A DNA stretch of 64,000 nt from JAVVHE01 sp038238915 (GTDB lineage: Bacteria; Pseudomonadota; Alphaproteobacteria; Sphingomonadales; Sphingomonadaceae), in the NCBI GenBank assembly GCA_038238915.1, contig JBBSFH010000010.1, positions 1-64,000 on the forward strand. The letters are read 5' to 3'. The notes below the pieces were generated by a model. It was given only the letters and a program-made list of their open reading frames with translations. It had not been told where the DNA came from and made no database searches. The position numbers and the translations under genes are program-made. Shown here in pieces: positions 42,587 through 52,168 of the stretch; the stretch's first letter is position 1, and each line of letters opens with the position of its first letter.

Positions 42587-43882
42587 CTACCGGGCGAGAT
42601 TGGTGAGGATGGCCTCCTCGGGAGCGGAAAAGGCGCTGCGGCGGCCGGGGTATTTCGTCGGATCGTCGCCGAGCCCGGTGATCAGGTACACATAGACGCG
42701 CGCGCGGGCGCGATCGATCCACAGGCCACCCAGCAGGCCATAGGCTTCGCCCAGATGGCCAGCCCACGCGACGGAGCGGCCGTCTACCGGCTGGTCGCGC
42801 TGACCGGGTTCGCCCGAGAGGAGTTGCGGACCGGACGCGTAGAGGCGCATCAGGCCCGCGTAAGTATCGCCCGAGGGCTGGCCAGTATCGCGCCAGACCG
42901 GGGCGAGCATCGCGTCGATTGTGGCCGGCTTGAGCAGGCGAACTCCATCGACTTCGCCCCGGTTGAGGATCAGGCGGCCGAGCGTGGCAAGGCCGAGCGC
43001 GCTGATCCGCAGGCCGCCTTGCGGGGAGAAAAGCGTGCCGTTGGTGCCGGGCACGTAGGTGGCGAGATCGCAAGTAACCTGGCCGCGCACGGGGCAGGTA
43101 GGAACCTCGGCGTGGAGATCGTCGACCTGCGCCATCCATGGTCCGGCGGGGTTCCACGCGGTTTCGTCCTTGCCCTTGCGGTAGAGGACCGCGGCGCTTG
43201 CAATCGCGGCGGGCGAGCAGCCCGACCAATTGTAGCAGGCATCGAGATGGAGCGGGGCGAGAACCTGTTCGCGCACGAGGCGATCAAAGCGCGTGTGGGT
43301 GACAGCTTCGAGGATGGTGGCGACGATGCCGTAGTTGAGGTTGGCGTAAGAGAAGCGCGTACCTGGCGTGGCGGTGGACCAGTGCTGTGCAGTCAGGCTG
43401 GCCTGGAGCGTGGCTGTCTGCGGGAAGCTGTAGCCGGGACCATCGTCGATACCCGAGGTGTGGCTGAGCAGCTGGCGCAGCGTGATGGGGATGTTCGGGT
43501 GCGCGGGGTTGCGCAGTGGCCAGCCCAGATAGGTCGAGACATCGGCATCGGGGGCGAGCTTGCCCGCTTCGATCAGTCGCCACGCGGTGAGCGCGACGAC
43601 GAGCTTGGAGATCGACGCGACTCGCACCGGGGTCGCGGGGGTCAATGCGCGGGCGCGCGCGGGATCGAGGACGGCTTGGCCATAGGCCTCTGCGCGGATC
43701 GACCCGTGCGCATCGGCGACGACGATCGCGAGGCCCGCAAGCTCGGGGGAAAGGGCGGTTTTGCCTGCGACGATCTGCTGGAGCGAGGTCGGGTGCCCCG
43801 GGACCACGTGCGTCGGCCGCGCTGCCACTTCCCCCGCCGCGCCGCGGAGCAGAAGGAGGAGGGCGATCGCGAGGCGCTTCAT
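42587..43882 (-). CDS. Serine hydrolase of the beta-lactamase/esterase class
   Basis: A 431-aa exported protein, signal peptide MKRLAIALLLLLRGAAG. Class C beta-lactamase-like active site: SxxK in VASISKLVVALTA and Y-x-N in FSYANLNYGIVAT, with LRQLLSHTSGI as usual for family S12. Such proteins include D-aminopeptidases, esterases and penicillin-binding homologues; a true beta-lactamase is not shown. It overlaps the astD stop by 4 nt, so it is the last gene of a four-gene leftward operon. Confidence 0.8.
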   Translation of the reverse strand: MKRLAIALLLLLRGAAGEVAARPTHVVPGHPTSLQQIVAGKTALSPELAGLAIVVADAHGSIRAEAYGQAVLDPARARALTPATPVRVASISKLVVALTAWRLIEAGKLAPDADVSTYLGWPLRNPAHPNIPITLRQLLSHTSGIDDGPGYSFPQTATLQASLTAQHWSTATPGTRFSYANLNYGIVATILEAVTHTRFDRLVREQVLAPLHLDACYNWSGCSPAAIASAAVLYRKGKDETAWNPAGPWMAQVDDLHAEVPTCPVRGQVTCDLATYVPGTNGTLFSPQGGLRISALGLATLGRLILNRGEVDGVRLLKPATIDAMLAPVWRDTGQPSGDTYAGLMRLYASGPQLLSGEPGQRDQPVDGRSVAWAGHLGEAYGLLGGLWIDRARARVYVYLITGLGDDPTKYPGRRSAFSAPEEAILTNLAR

Positions 43883-45288
43883 GCGAGCCGCAGCCCTTGT
43901 GCGATGGTGGCATCGGGCCGGTCGGTCTCGACGCTCGCCACCGGCCACGCGCAATAATCCGCAGCGTAGTAGGCAGCCGGGCGGTGGTTGCCCGAGGCAC
44001 CCACGCCGCCGAACGGAGCGTTCGACGCCGCGCCCGAGGTGGGCCGGTTCCAGTTGACGATGCCCGCGCGGATTTGCGTCCAGAAGCGATCGTAGAGCGC
44101 CTGATCGCCGCCGACGAGGCTGGCGGCAAGGCCGAAGCGCGTAGCGTTGGCGGCAGCCATGGCAGCGTCCCAATCGGGCACGCGGATCACCTGGAGGAGC
44201 GGGCCGAAATGCTCTTCGTCGGGCAAGGTGAGGCCGGTGGTGTCGATCAGGCCCGGCGATACGAAGGCAGGGCCCTGGGGAAGCCGCGTTAGCGCCCGGA
44301 TTGGCTTGCCCCCGGCGGCGACCATCGCGGCGAAGGCGGCTTCCAGACGCTCGGCGGCGCGCGCGTCGATCACCGGCCCCATGAAAGGCACGGGATCGGC
44401 GAACGGTTCGGCGACGATGATCCGATCGATCAGTGCTGCGACCGCGTCCACCAGCGCCGGAGCGGCGGCCTCGTGGACGATCAGGCGGCGCGCGCAGGTG
44501 CAGCGCTGGCCGCTGCTGAGGTAGGCAGACTGGATCACGAGCGCGGCGGCGGCGGCAATATCGGGCGCGTCCCAGACGATCAACGGATTGTTGCCGCCCA
44601 TCTCCAGCGCGAGGATCTTGTGCGGAGTGGCGGCGAACGCACGCGCGAGCGCGTAGCCGGTGGTAGCCGCACCGGTGAAGAGCAGGCCATCGATATCGGC
44701 GTGGCTGGCGAGCGCGCGGCCCTCATGGGCTGCGCCTTGCACGATATTGAGCACGCCATCAGGCAGGCCTGCCTGCGCCCACAGCGCGCCCATATGCTCC
44801 GCAGTGGCGGGGGTGAGTTCGCTTGGCTTCAGCACCACGGTGTTGCCCGCAATCAGCGCCGGGACGATGTGGCCGTTGGGGAGGTGCGCGGGGAAGTTGT
44901 ACGGGCCGAGGACGGCGAGCACGCCGTGCGGCTTGTGGCGCACCGCCTGGCGTCCGGCGGCGACCTCGCCGATGCGCGTGCCGGTGCGCGCGTGATAGGC
45001 TTCGACCGAGATATCGACCTTCCCGGCGACCGAGTTGACTTCGGCGGCGGCGTCCCAGTGTGGCTTGCCGGTTTCGCGCGCGATAATGTCCGCGAAGGCG
45101 GGGGCGTTGGCGCGCACGAGATCGCGGTAACGGTGGATCACTTCGAGGCGCGCTTCGAGCGGCGCGGTGGCCCAGGCAGGGAAGGCGGCGCGAGCGGCGT
45201 TGACGGCGGCGTTCGCATCGCCATGCGGGCCGCGCCAGAGTTCGGCACCTGTGGCGGCTTCGTAACTGACGAGATCAGGCGGGGACAC
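43879..45288 (-). CDS. astD: Succinylglutamate-semialdehyde dehydrogenase
   Basis: A 469-aa NAD-dependent aldehyde dehydrogenase of the arginine succinyltransferase pathway. It oxidises N-succinylglutamate semialdehyde to succinylglutamate. Motifs are GPYNFPAHLPNGHIVPALIA (cofactor binding), the catalytic Glu in ALEMGGNNPLIVW and Cys in SSGQRCTCARRLIV, as expected for AstD. GTG start at 45288 has GAGGAAG upstream. It overlaps the astA end by 14 nt. A wider aldehyde dehydrogenase role cannot be excluded, but the astA neighbour supports AstD. Confidence 0.9.
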   Translation of the reverse strand: MSPPDLVSYEAATGAELWRGPHGDANAAVNAARAAFPAWATAPLEARLEVIHRYRDLVRANAPAFADIIARETGKPHWDAAAEVNSVAGKVDISVEAYHARTGTRIGEVAAGRQAVRHKPHGVLAVLGPYNFPAHLPNGHIVPALIAGNTVVLKPSELTPATAEHMGALWAQAGLPDGVLNIVQGAAHEGRALASHADIDGLLFTGAATTGYALARAFAATPHKILALEMGGNNPLIVWDAPDIAAAAALVIQSAYLSSGQRCTCARRLIVHEAAAPALVDAVAALIDRIIVAEPFADPVPFMGPVIDARAAERLEAAFAAMVAAGGKPIRALTRLPQGPAFVSPGLIDTTGLTLPDEEHFGPLLQVIRVPDWDAAMAAANATRFGLAASLVGGDQALYDRFWTQIRAGIVNWNRPTSGAASNAPFGGVGASGNHRPAAYYAADYCAWPVASVETDRPDATIAQGLRLA

Positions 45289-46279
45289 AGCGGACTTCCT
45301 CGTTGGCGGTGAGATCGTTCGCGTGCGCCAAGTGCCAGCGGTCGCCGACGCGTTCGGCGGGCGTCGCCCAAGCGCGAAAATTGCCCAGGCGGCCCGCTGC
45401 CACGAGGTGGCGCGTCGGCACCACAGGGGGTGCGGGGGCGAGCGGCAGGCTCGCGCTTTCCACCGACGTGCGGATGTGATCGGTCGAGACGCACATTGTT
45501 GGCCCGCCATCGAAAATATCGATGTAACGATCGTAGCGGAAACCCTCGCGCATGAGCAGGCGCATCGCAGGGATGCCGCTATCGTGCGGCTGGCCCATCA
45601 CCGCCCGTGCGGTTTCGGGGAGCATCACGGTGTAGACGGGGTGTTTGGGCATCAGATCGGCGATGAACTGGTTGCCGTTTTCGGTGTTGAAGCGGTTCGC
45701 CTCGGGGAAGCCCATCTGGAAGAAGGGCCGGCCCAGAGCGTCCCAGAACGGGCTTTCGCCCTCGGGCGTAAGCCAGCCGCGCAGCTCGGCGATCAGCCGC
45801 TCGCCGAAGCGCGCGCGGTGCTGCGCGATGAACAGATAGCGCGCGCGGGCAAGAAGGTGGCCTAGGCCGGTGCCGCCGCTGCGCAAGTCCGCGCGCAGGA
45901 ACAGGCCGCCGACTTCGGACGCGCCGCTGAACTCGGTGGTGAGATTGAGAAGTTCGCTGGTGATCGTGCGTTTGAGCGCCTTGGAGGTCTGCGCATAGCG
46001 GGCGATATGATAGGAGTAAAATGGCCATTCGACCCCGATCTCACCGAACAGCATCGCGGTGCCGCCGATCTCGCCCGCCTGGTTGGCCAGCACGAGCATG
46101 TAAAGATGATCACCCGGCGCTTCCAGCGCGGAGCCCAGACTATCCAGATGCCATGCGACGCGTGCTGCCATGCCATCATAGGCTTGCGGGATATTGGTGA
46201 AGCCGGGGCCGGTGAGCTGGGAGAGCGCGTGCAGCGCATCCAGGTCGGCGGCGCGCGCGGGGCGGACGTGCCACGTCAT
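45275..46279 (-). CDS. astA: Arginine N-succinyltransferase
   Basis: A 334-aa GNAT-like enzyme. It adds succinyl from succinyl-CoA to arginine, the first step of the AST route of arginine degradation. It starts MTWHVRPARAADLDALHALS and has PAVEIGGLFL-like EVGGLFLRADLRSGGTGLG, LRGWLTPEGESPFWDALG and GMPAMRLL-like SGIPAMRLLMREGFRY. Overlaps the M20 hydrolase gene by 4 nt and astD by 14. astB (succinylarginine dihydrolase) and astC (transaminase) are not in the window. Confidence 0.9.
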   Translation of the reverse strand: MTWHVRPARAADLDALHALSQLTGPGFTNIPQAYDGMAARVAWHLDSLGSALEAPGDHLYMLVLANQAGEIGGTAMLFGEIGVEWPFYSYHIARYAQTSKALKRTITSELLNLTTEFSGASEVGGLFLRADLRSGGTGLGHLLARARYLFIAQHRARFGERLIAELRGWLTPEGESPFWDALGRPFFQMGFPEANRFNTENGNQFIADLMPKHPVYTVMLPETARAVMGQPHDSGIPAMRLLMREGFRYDRYIDIFDGGPTMCVSTDHIRTSVESASLPLAPAPPVVPTRHLVAAGRLGNFRAWATPAERVGDRWHLAHANDLTANEEVRCVPA

Positions 46280-47475
46280 GCGGCAGCAAGGCGGTGGAGG
46301 AGCAGCGCGGACAGCGCCGCGCGTTCGACGAGCGAATCGGCGAGCATATATTCCTGTGGAGAGTGGATCAGCCCGCCGCGTGCGCCGAGCGTATCCACCA
46401 CCGGCAGCCCTTCGGCCGCAAGGTTGTTGCCATCGCACACGCCGCCGGTTTCGCGCGTGGCATAATGCTGGCCGAGATCGCACGCGGCGGTCTCGACGAC
46501 CGAGAACAGGCGTTGCTGGGTGGCGTCCAGGGGCTTGGGCGGGCGAGCGAAATGGCCGTGGAGGCGGATGCTAACGTCTCGCGCGGCCTCCACAGCCGCG
46601 ATCGCCTGCGCGATTGCCGCTTCGGCGTGCGCGCGCGCCTCCGCCGTGCGCGGGCGACTGTTGAAGCGGAGCACCGCGTGGGCGGGGACGACATTGTTGG
46701 GGCCGCCGCCATCGATGCGCGCGGGATTCACCCGCAGATCGGGCCCGATCAGAGCCTCGAGCCGCAGCGCCAGATCGCATGCGGCGGCGACGGCGTTGCG
46801 GCCGTTTTCGGGATCGCGGCCCGCGTGTGCGGCGCGGCCGGTAATGGTGGCGGCGAAATTGCCTGATCCCCAGCGTGCGCCCGCGAGCGTACCATCGGGC
46901 AGGTTCGACGGCTCGTAGGTGAGGCCCCACTGCGCGGCGCGTGCGGCTTCGCGCAGGATGGGGTCCGAGGACGGGGACGCGATCTCCTCGTCCGAGGTGA
47001 CGAGCACGGTCCAGCCGAGGTGGTTGGCGCAGGGGCTTCGCTCGAAGGCGGTGAGCGCTGCGAGCATGATGGCGATGCCGCCCTTCATGTCGGCGACGCC
47101 AGGGCCGTTCAGATGGCCGGGGGCGTCGAAGCGCGTGGTCTGGAAAGGATGATCGGCGGGGTAGACGGTGTCCATGTGGCCGGTAAGCAGCACCTGCACG
47201 GGGGCGTGCGGGCGCTGCACCACGCGAAGGTGGCGACCGTGGGGGCGCTGCCTTAACGCGCCGTCCGCAGCGACGACCTGCGAGGGCGCGGCTTCGAGCA
47301 GTTCGGCTCTGCCCAAGGGGGCGAAGGCATGGGCGAGCGCCTCGGCCTGAAGCGCGAGACCGGGGAGATTGTCGCTGCCCGAGTTGATCGCTGCCCAAGC
47401 CTGCACCTGCGCGACCATCACGGCGTCCGTGCCCTCGATCGGGGCGAGGAGCTTGGTTTCCGCAGGGGTCAGCAT
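46276..47475 (-). CDS. M20-family metallohydrolase (carboxypeptidase-G2-like)
   Basis: A 399-aa M20 peptidase-fold enzyme. Zinc site residues are in LLTGHMDTVYP, the bridging Asp in GPGVADMKGGIAIML and the Glu pair in LVTSDEEIASPSSD, with the dimerisation lid WGSGNFAATITGRAAHAGR. It probably deacylates an N-acyl amino acid. It is the first gene of the AST-type operon, so it may act on N-succinylglutamate or succinylarginine; that is inference. The genuine AstE is a different family (M14). Confidence 0.8.
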   Translation of the reverse strand: MLTPAETKLLAPIEGTDAVMVAQVQAWAAINSGSDNLPGLALQAEALAHAFAPLGRAELLEAAPSQVVAADGALRQRPHGRHLRVVQRPHAPVQVLLTGHMDTVYPADHPFQTTRFDAPGHLNGPGVADMKGGIAIMLAALTAFERSPCANHLGWTVLVTSDEEIASPSSDPILREAARAAQWGLTYEPSNLPDGTLAGARWGSGNFAATITGRAAHAGRDPENGRNAVAAACDLALRLEALIGPDLRVNPARIDGGGPNNVVPAHAVLRFNSRPRTAEARAHAEAAIAQAIAAVEAARDVSIRLHGHFARPPKPLDATQQRLFSVVETAACDLGQHYATRETGGVCDGNNLAAEGLPVVDTLGARGGLIHSPQEYMLADSLVERAALSALLLHRLAAA

Positions 47476-47506
47476 TGGTGGGGCTTAGCGGTCTGCCCCG
47501 CCGCCG

Positions 47507-47522
47507 TCACCCCCGGGGGTGA
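47507..47522. terminator. Perfect 16-bp palindrome just after the ThDP gene
   Basis: TCACCCCCGGGGGTGA is a perfect palindrome adjoining the stop codon of the ThDP-enzyme gene. It lies in the 47-nt gap before the M20 gene and could form a short-loop hairpin or be a protein site. There is no T-run. Confidence 0.35.
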
Positions 47523-49157
47523 TCAGCCGGGCAGGCGATACCCCGGCGCGATCTCGCGCGGATCGGTTTTGCACGCGATCAATGCTGCGCGGCCACTGGC
47601 GCGCGCGGCATCGAACGCGGGGGCGAAATCGCCGGTCTCGGTGACGTTCACGCTCCACCATCCGTAAGCCGCCGCAAGTGCTGCGAAATCGGGGTTGGTG
47701 AGTTGGGTGCCGTAGCCCCGCCCCGGGTAGGCGCGCGCCTGGTGCATCGCGATCGTGCCATATTGGCCGTTATCGACGACGATCACGATCGGCGTGGCCC
47801 CGTAACGCGTAACGGTTGCCATTTCATGGCTGGACATCATGAAATCGCCGTCGCCTGCGAAGCACACGACCGGGTGCCCCGGATGGAGCAGGCTCGCGGC
47901 GATCGCAGCCGGGAAGCCATAGCCCATCGCGCCCGATGTTGGGGCAAGCTGGGTGCCGAAGTTGCGGTGCTGGTGGAAGCGGTGGACCCAGCCGCAGAAA
48001 TTGCCCGCGCCATTGGTGAGGATCGCATCGTGGGGCACGCTGGCGGTCACATGCGCGACGACGTCCGCCATGTTGACGCCCGATTGCACCATGGTGGGCT
48101 GGCTCCACGCCTCATATTCGGCGCGCGCGGCTGCGGCACCGCGATCGGCGGCGGGTGCGTGCGCGGCGATGCCGGCGAGCGCGCGCGCCGCTTCGATGAC
48201 GCTCGACTGGATGGCGAGTGCAGGCCGATAGGGCTCCGCGAGCACGGCTGCATCGGGGTGGATCATCACCAGTTGCTGGGTGGGCACCGGCGGCTCGGGC
48301 AAGGTGTAGCCAGTGGTCGCCACTTCGGACAGGCGCGCGCCAATGGTGACGATCAGATCGGCGGCGCGCACGCGCTCGACCAGCTTGGGGTTTGCGCCCA
48401 GCCCCATCTCGCCCGCGAAATTGGGGTGCGCGTTATCGATCAGATCCTTGCGCCGCCACGCGCTGACGATGGGGATGCCGAGCGCGGCTGCCGCCTCGGT
48501 TGCCTGCGCGCACGCCGCCTGCGTCCAGCGCGACCCGCCGAGCCACAGGATGGGCGCTTTGGCGGCGGCGATCATCGCGGCAAGGCGCGCGGTATCGGCG
48601 GGGGCGGGCGCGGGTTCGGGGGCGACGAAGGCGGTGAGAACGGCGGGGGCGCTCTCCTCGCCAAGTACATCCTCAGGCAGCACCAGCACGACCGGACCGG
48701 GGCGGCCGCTCATCGCGGTGGCGATCGCGGCGGCGGCGAGTTCGGGCGCGCGCGCGGCATCGCGCAGCACGAACACCGCCTTCGCTAGCGGCGCGAACAT
48801 CGCCTCGTAATCGACTTCCTGGAACGCGGAGCGCCCGAGCATCGCGCGCTCCACCTGCCCCACGAGCAGCAGCATCGGCGTGCTATCGTGCATCGCGGTG
48901 TGAACGCCGATGCTCGCGTGCGTGGCACCGGGCCCGCGCGTGACCAGGCACACACCGGGCTGGCCAGTGAGCTTGCCATACGCTTCGGCCATGTGCGCGG
49001 CGGTCGCCTCGTGGCGGCAGGTGATCAGCGTGAAGCGATCCTCCACATCGCGCAGCGAATCGAGCAGCGGGAGATAGGATTCGCCGGGCACGCCGAAGGC
49101 ATGAGTAATGCCCTGCGCGAGGAGCGTATCGACGATGGCGCGTGCGGCGGTGGGCAT
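47523..49157 (-). CDS. Thiamine-diphosphate-dependent enzyme, acetolactate-synthase-like
   Basis: About 544 aa from ATG 49157; a TTG at 49193 is a longer alternative. Three ThDP domains are visible: N-terminal PYR with FGVPGESYLPLLDSLRD and the catalytic Glu in CRHEATAAHMAEAYGKLTG, a middle domain, and C-terminal PP with CFAGDGDFMMSSHEMATVTR (GDG...) and VVDNGQYGTIAMHQ. It resembles acetolactate synthase-like enzymes but no small subunit is nearby, so substrate and product are unknown; a decarboxylase or ligase function is equally possible. Confidence 0.8.
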   Translation of the reverse strand: MPTAARAIVDTLLAQGITHAFGVPGESYLPLLDSLRDVEDRFTLITCRHEATAAHMAEAYGKLTGQPGVCLVTRGPGATHASIGVHTAMHDSTPMLLLVGQVERAMLGRSAFQEVDYEAMFAPLAKAVFVLRDAARAPELAAAAIATAMSGRPGPVVLVLPEDVLGEESAPAVLTAFVAPEPAPAPADTARLAAMIAAAKAPILWLGGSRWTQAACAQATEAAAALGIPIVSAWRRKDLIDNAHPNFAGEMGLGANPKLVERVRAADLIVTIGARLSEVATTGYTLPEPPVPTQQLVMIHPDAAVLAEPYRPALAIQSSVIEAARALAGIAAHAPAADRGAAAARAEYEAWSQPTMVQSGVNMADVVAHVTASVPHDAILTNGAGNFCGWVHRFHQHRNFGTQLAPTSGAMGYGFPAAIAASLLHPGHPVVCFAGDGDFMMSSHEMATVTRYGATPIVIVVDNGQYGTIAMHQARAYPGRGYGTQLTNPDFAALAAAYGWWSVNVTETGDFAPAFDAARASGRAALIACKTDPREIAPGYRLPG

Positions 49158-49296
49158 GGGCGTGCGGGTGGCGCGGGGGCAGGCGGGTGTCAACTATGGT
49201 TTGCCGCGACCGCGTCCGTGCAGCGTTTCCCGAGCTTGCGGCGCAACTAGAGCTTGGTCGTTCGTGTGGTCTCGCGCTTAGCAGCGCCCGAACCCC

Positions 49297-50874
49297 TCAG
49301 CGTGCGAAGCGGCGAAAGAAGCTGTCGTTGTTCCACGTCGGACGGGCCGACGTATTAGAAATGTCGGTGATCAGATTGACGAGGTAGCCGTTGAACTTTC
49401 CGGCTGCAGCCCTGTCTACGGGCTGGCGGAGATCGTCCGATGGCGCATGGTAGCGATTGGCGAGAAAGCCCTTTTCCATCGCCTTTTCCTCGTCGTTCGC
49501 GGGCTCGAACTTCAGGCTGAGCGCGGGAACGCCGGTGCGGATGAAACTATACTGGTCCGAACGGACGAATAAATTGCGATCGGGCGCGGGATCGGGGGCG
49601 AGCGCGATGCCCGCCTTGTCGGCGGCGGACTTCGCGGCCGCGCCCAGGCTGCTCTGGTCTGCGCCATAGGCGACCATCCGGGTCAGCGGATAGAGCGGCA
49701 GGAACATGTCCATGTTGACGTCAGCGGCGATACTCGCGGCGGGGACGGTGGGGCGATTGGCGTAATAGCGCGAGCCGAGCAGGCCCTTCTCTTCGGCGGT
49801 GACCGCTAGGAAGATGGTGGAGCGCCTGGGCGGCGCGGCGGCGAGTGCGCGCGCGCATTCGAGCATCGAGGCGATGCCCGACGCATTGTCCATCGCGCCA
49901 TTATAGGTTCGATCGCCGCCGACGGCCTCGCCGATGCCGAGGTGATCGAGATGCGCCGACACGATCACATATTGCGCGCCAAGCGTGCGATCGGTGCCCG
50001 GCAGGACCGCGACCACATTGGGTGCGGTCACCGGCCTGCGATGCGCGACGACGGTTCCCGCGAGACGCTGCTTGAGATCGAAACGCGGCATCGGCGCGCC
50101 CGCATCCGCGAGCGCAAGCAGATCGGCGAACCTGTGGCCCGCGGGCGCGAACAGCGCGTCCGCCTGCGCGGGATTGAGGCTGGCGCTAAACATCGCGCGG
50201 TGCACATCGCGCAGCGCCTGATCGGCGAGCTGCATGCCGGGCTGCGAGCCCGACAGGCGGATACGCGCCCAGGGGATGTCCATCGATTTGGGGTTGGCGA
50301 TGGCGATCACCCCCAGCGCGCCCGCGCGTTCGAGCGCGGGGCCGAACGCGGCCGCACGGCTGTGCGATTTGAGCGCGGCGGAGAGCGTGGCCGGTCCACC
50401 ATTCAGGTAGACGACGATCTTGCCCTTGAGATCGAGCCCCGCAAAATCGTCCGCGCCAGCCTCGGGCAGCGCGAGACCGTAGCCGATGAAGACAAGCGGG
50501 GCATCGATCTTGGGCGGCTGGGTAAAGCGCGTGCCGAGCAAGGCCGCATCGCCGATGCGCAGCGCGCGCGTACCCCCTGCGCCCGAGAGCGTCAGACGCG
50601 AGGTGGATTGATCGACCGTCTGCTCGACGAAAGCGACCGGCTGGAGATAGACTTTGGTCCCGGCGGGCTTGAGGCCGAGCGCCTTGAACTGGCCCACCAC
50701 GTAAGCGGCCGCGCGGTCGTAGCCGGAGGTGCCGGTGAGGCGGCCCTCGTAGCGATCCGACGCGATCTCGGCGATGTGGCTCCACCAGCGCGCCCCCGCA
50801 GGATCGGGTGCGGGTGCGGGTGCGGGTGCGGCGGCGGTCAGCGCGAGGAGGGCGGTGAAAAGCGGTGCACGCAT
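49297..50874 (-). CDS. M28-family metallopeptidase with PA domain
   Basis: A 525-aa exported peptidase. Signal peptide MRAPLFTALLALTAAAPAPA, a PA-like domain (VFIGYGLALPEAGADDFAGL), then the zinc core with VSAHLDHLG (His), NGAMDNASGIASMLE (Asp), VTAEEKGLLGSRYYA (Glu pair) and NVDMDM-like ADVNMDMFLP. The final His is in NRYHAPSDD. It probably acts as a periplasmic aminopeptidase. 70 nt separate it from hemA upstream; whether it shares that transcript is unclear. Confidence 0.85.
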   Translation of the reverse strand: MRAPLFTALLALTAAAPAPAPAPDPAGARWWSHIAEIASDRYEGRLTGTSGYDRAAAYVVGQFKALGLKPAGTKVYLQPVAFVEQTVDQSTSRLTLSGAGGTRALRIGDAALLGTRFTQPPKIDAPLVFIGYGLALPEAGADDFAGLDLKGKIVVYLNGGPATLSAALKSHSRAAAFGPALERAGALGVIAIANPKSMDIPWARIRLSGSQPGMQLADQALRDVHRAMFSASLNPAQADALFAPAGHRFADLLALADAGAPMPRFDLKQRLAGTVVAHRRPVTAPNVVAVLPGTDRTLGAQYVIVSAHLDHLGIGEAVGGDRTYNGAMDNASGIASMLECARALAAAPPRRSTIFLAVTAEEKGLLGSRYYANRPTVPAASIAADVNMDMFLPLYPLTRMVAYGADQSSLGAAAKSAADKAGIALAPDPAPDRNLFVRSDQYSFIRTGVPALSLKFEPANDEEKAMEKGFLANRYHAPSDDLRQPVDRAAAGKFNGYLVNLITDISNTSARPTWNNDSFFRRFAR

Positions 50875-50944
50875 CGGAGGCTTCCCTGATCAGGGCGGAT
50901 CAGGGAAAAACCTGCCCCGCACGCAACGTGTTGAAGCGTCCCGT

Positions 50945-52168
50945 TTACGCCGCCACCGACTGCCGTGCGAGCGCGCACTGGCTCCAGATGTCGGACAGCG
51001 CATGGACCAGCTTGTCGATGTCCGCATCCGAATGCACCGGCGAAGGTGTGATGCGCAGACGCTCGGTTCCCTTGGGCACGGTGGGATAGTTGATCGGCTG
51101 GACGTAGATGCCGTGATTGTCGAGCAGCCAGTCGCTGATCATCTTGCACTTGTGCGCATCGCCAACCATCACCGGGATGATGTGCGTGGGATTGGCCATC
51201 ATCGGGATACCGATGGCGTTCAGCTTGCGGCGAACTTTTGCCACGCGCTCCTGATGACGCGCGCGCTCGAACGGGCTGGCCTTCAGGTGGCGGACCGAGG
51301 CCAGCGCGCCCGCCGCAATCGCGGGCGGCAACGCGGTGGTGAAGATGAAACCGGACGCGAAGCTGCGGACGAAATCGCACATTGCGGCCGAACCCGCGAT
51401 GTAACCACCCATCACGCCATAGGCCTTGCCGAGCGTTCCTTCGATCACCGTCAGCCGGTCCATCAGACCTTCGCGTTCGGCGATGCCGCCGCCGCGCGGG
51501 CCGTAAAGGCCGACCGCGTGGACTTCATCGATATAGGTCATCGCGCCGTGAGCGTCGGCGACGTCGCAGATGTCCTTGATGCGGCCGATGTCCCCATCCA
51601 TCGAATAGACACTCTCGAACGCGACGAGCTTGGGCCGCGTGGGATCGACCGAGCGCAGCTTGCGATCGAGATCGTCGGGATCATTGTGGCGGAACACTTG
51701 GCGTTCGGCCTTGGAGTGCCGGATGCCCTCGATCATGCTGGCATGATTGCCCGCATCCGAGAAGATCACGCAGCCGGGCAGTCGCGCGCCCAAGGTTGAG
51801 AGTGCTGCCCAGTTCGAGACATAGCCACTGGTGAACAGCAGCGCTGCCTCCTTGCCGTGCAGATCGGCGAGTTCGCGTTCGAGCAGCACGTGATAATGGT
51901 TGGTGCCCGAGATGTTGCGCGTCCCCCCCGCGCCCGCGCCACACTCGTCGAGCGCCTGGTGCATGGCATCGATGGTTTCGGGATGCTGGCCCATGCCCAG
52001 ATAATCATTCGAGCACCATACCGTGACTTCGCTCGGCTGATCTTCGTGATCATGCTTGGTCGCACGCGGGAAGCTGCCCTTGTGGCGCTTCAGATTGGCG
52101 AACACGCGGTAGTTGCCGCCCGCGCGCAGGCCATCCAGCTCGCCCTGAAACAGCGCCTCGTAATCCAT
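50945..52168 (-). CDS. hemA: 5-Aminolevulinate synthase
   Basis: A 407-aa PLP enzyme condensing glycine and succinyl-CoA to 5-aminolevulinate, the first tetrapyrrole precursor by the Shemin route. Motifs are SNDYLGMGQHPETIDAM, GAGAGGTRNISGTNHYHVLL, YIDEVHAVGLYGPRGGG and the PLP-Lys in VIEGTLGKAYGVMGGYIAG. It is the last gene in the photosynthesis operon, joined to puhE at a TGATG junction, so its supply matches bacteriochlorophyll demand. A second housekeeping hemA may exist elsewhere. Confidence 0.95.
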   Translation of the reverse strand: MDYEALFQGELDGLRAGGNYRVFANLKRHKGSFPRATKHDHEDQPSEVTVWCSNDYLGMGQHPETIDAMHQALDECGAGAGGTRNISGTNHYHVLLERELADLHGKEAALLFTSGYVSNWAALSTLGARLPGCVIFSDAGNHASMIEGIRHSKAERQVFRHNDPDDLDRKLRSVDPTRPKLVAFESVYSMDGDIGRIKDICDVADAHGAMTYIDEVHAVGLYGPRGGGIAEREGLMDRLTVIEGTLGKAYGVMGGYIAGSAAMCDFVRSFASGFIFTTALPPAIAAGALASVRHLKASPFERARHQERVAKVRRKLNAIGIPMMANPTHIIPVMVGDAHKCKMISDWLLDNHGIYVQPINYPTVPKGTERLRITPSPVHSDADIDKLVHALSDIWSQCALARQSVAA

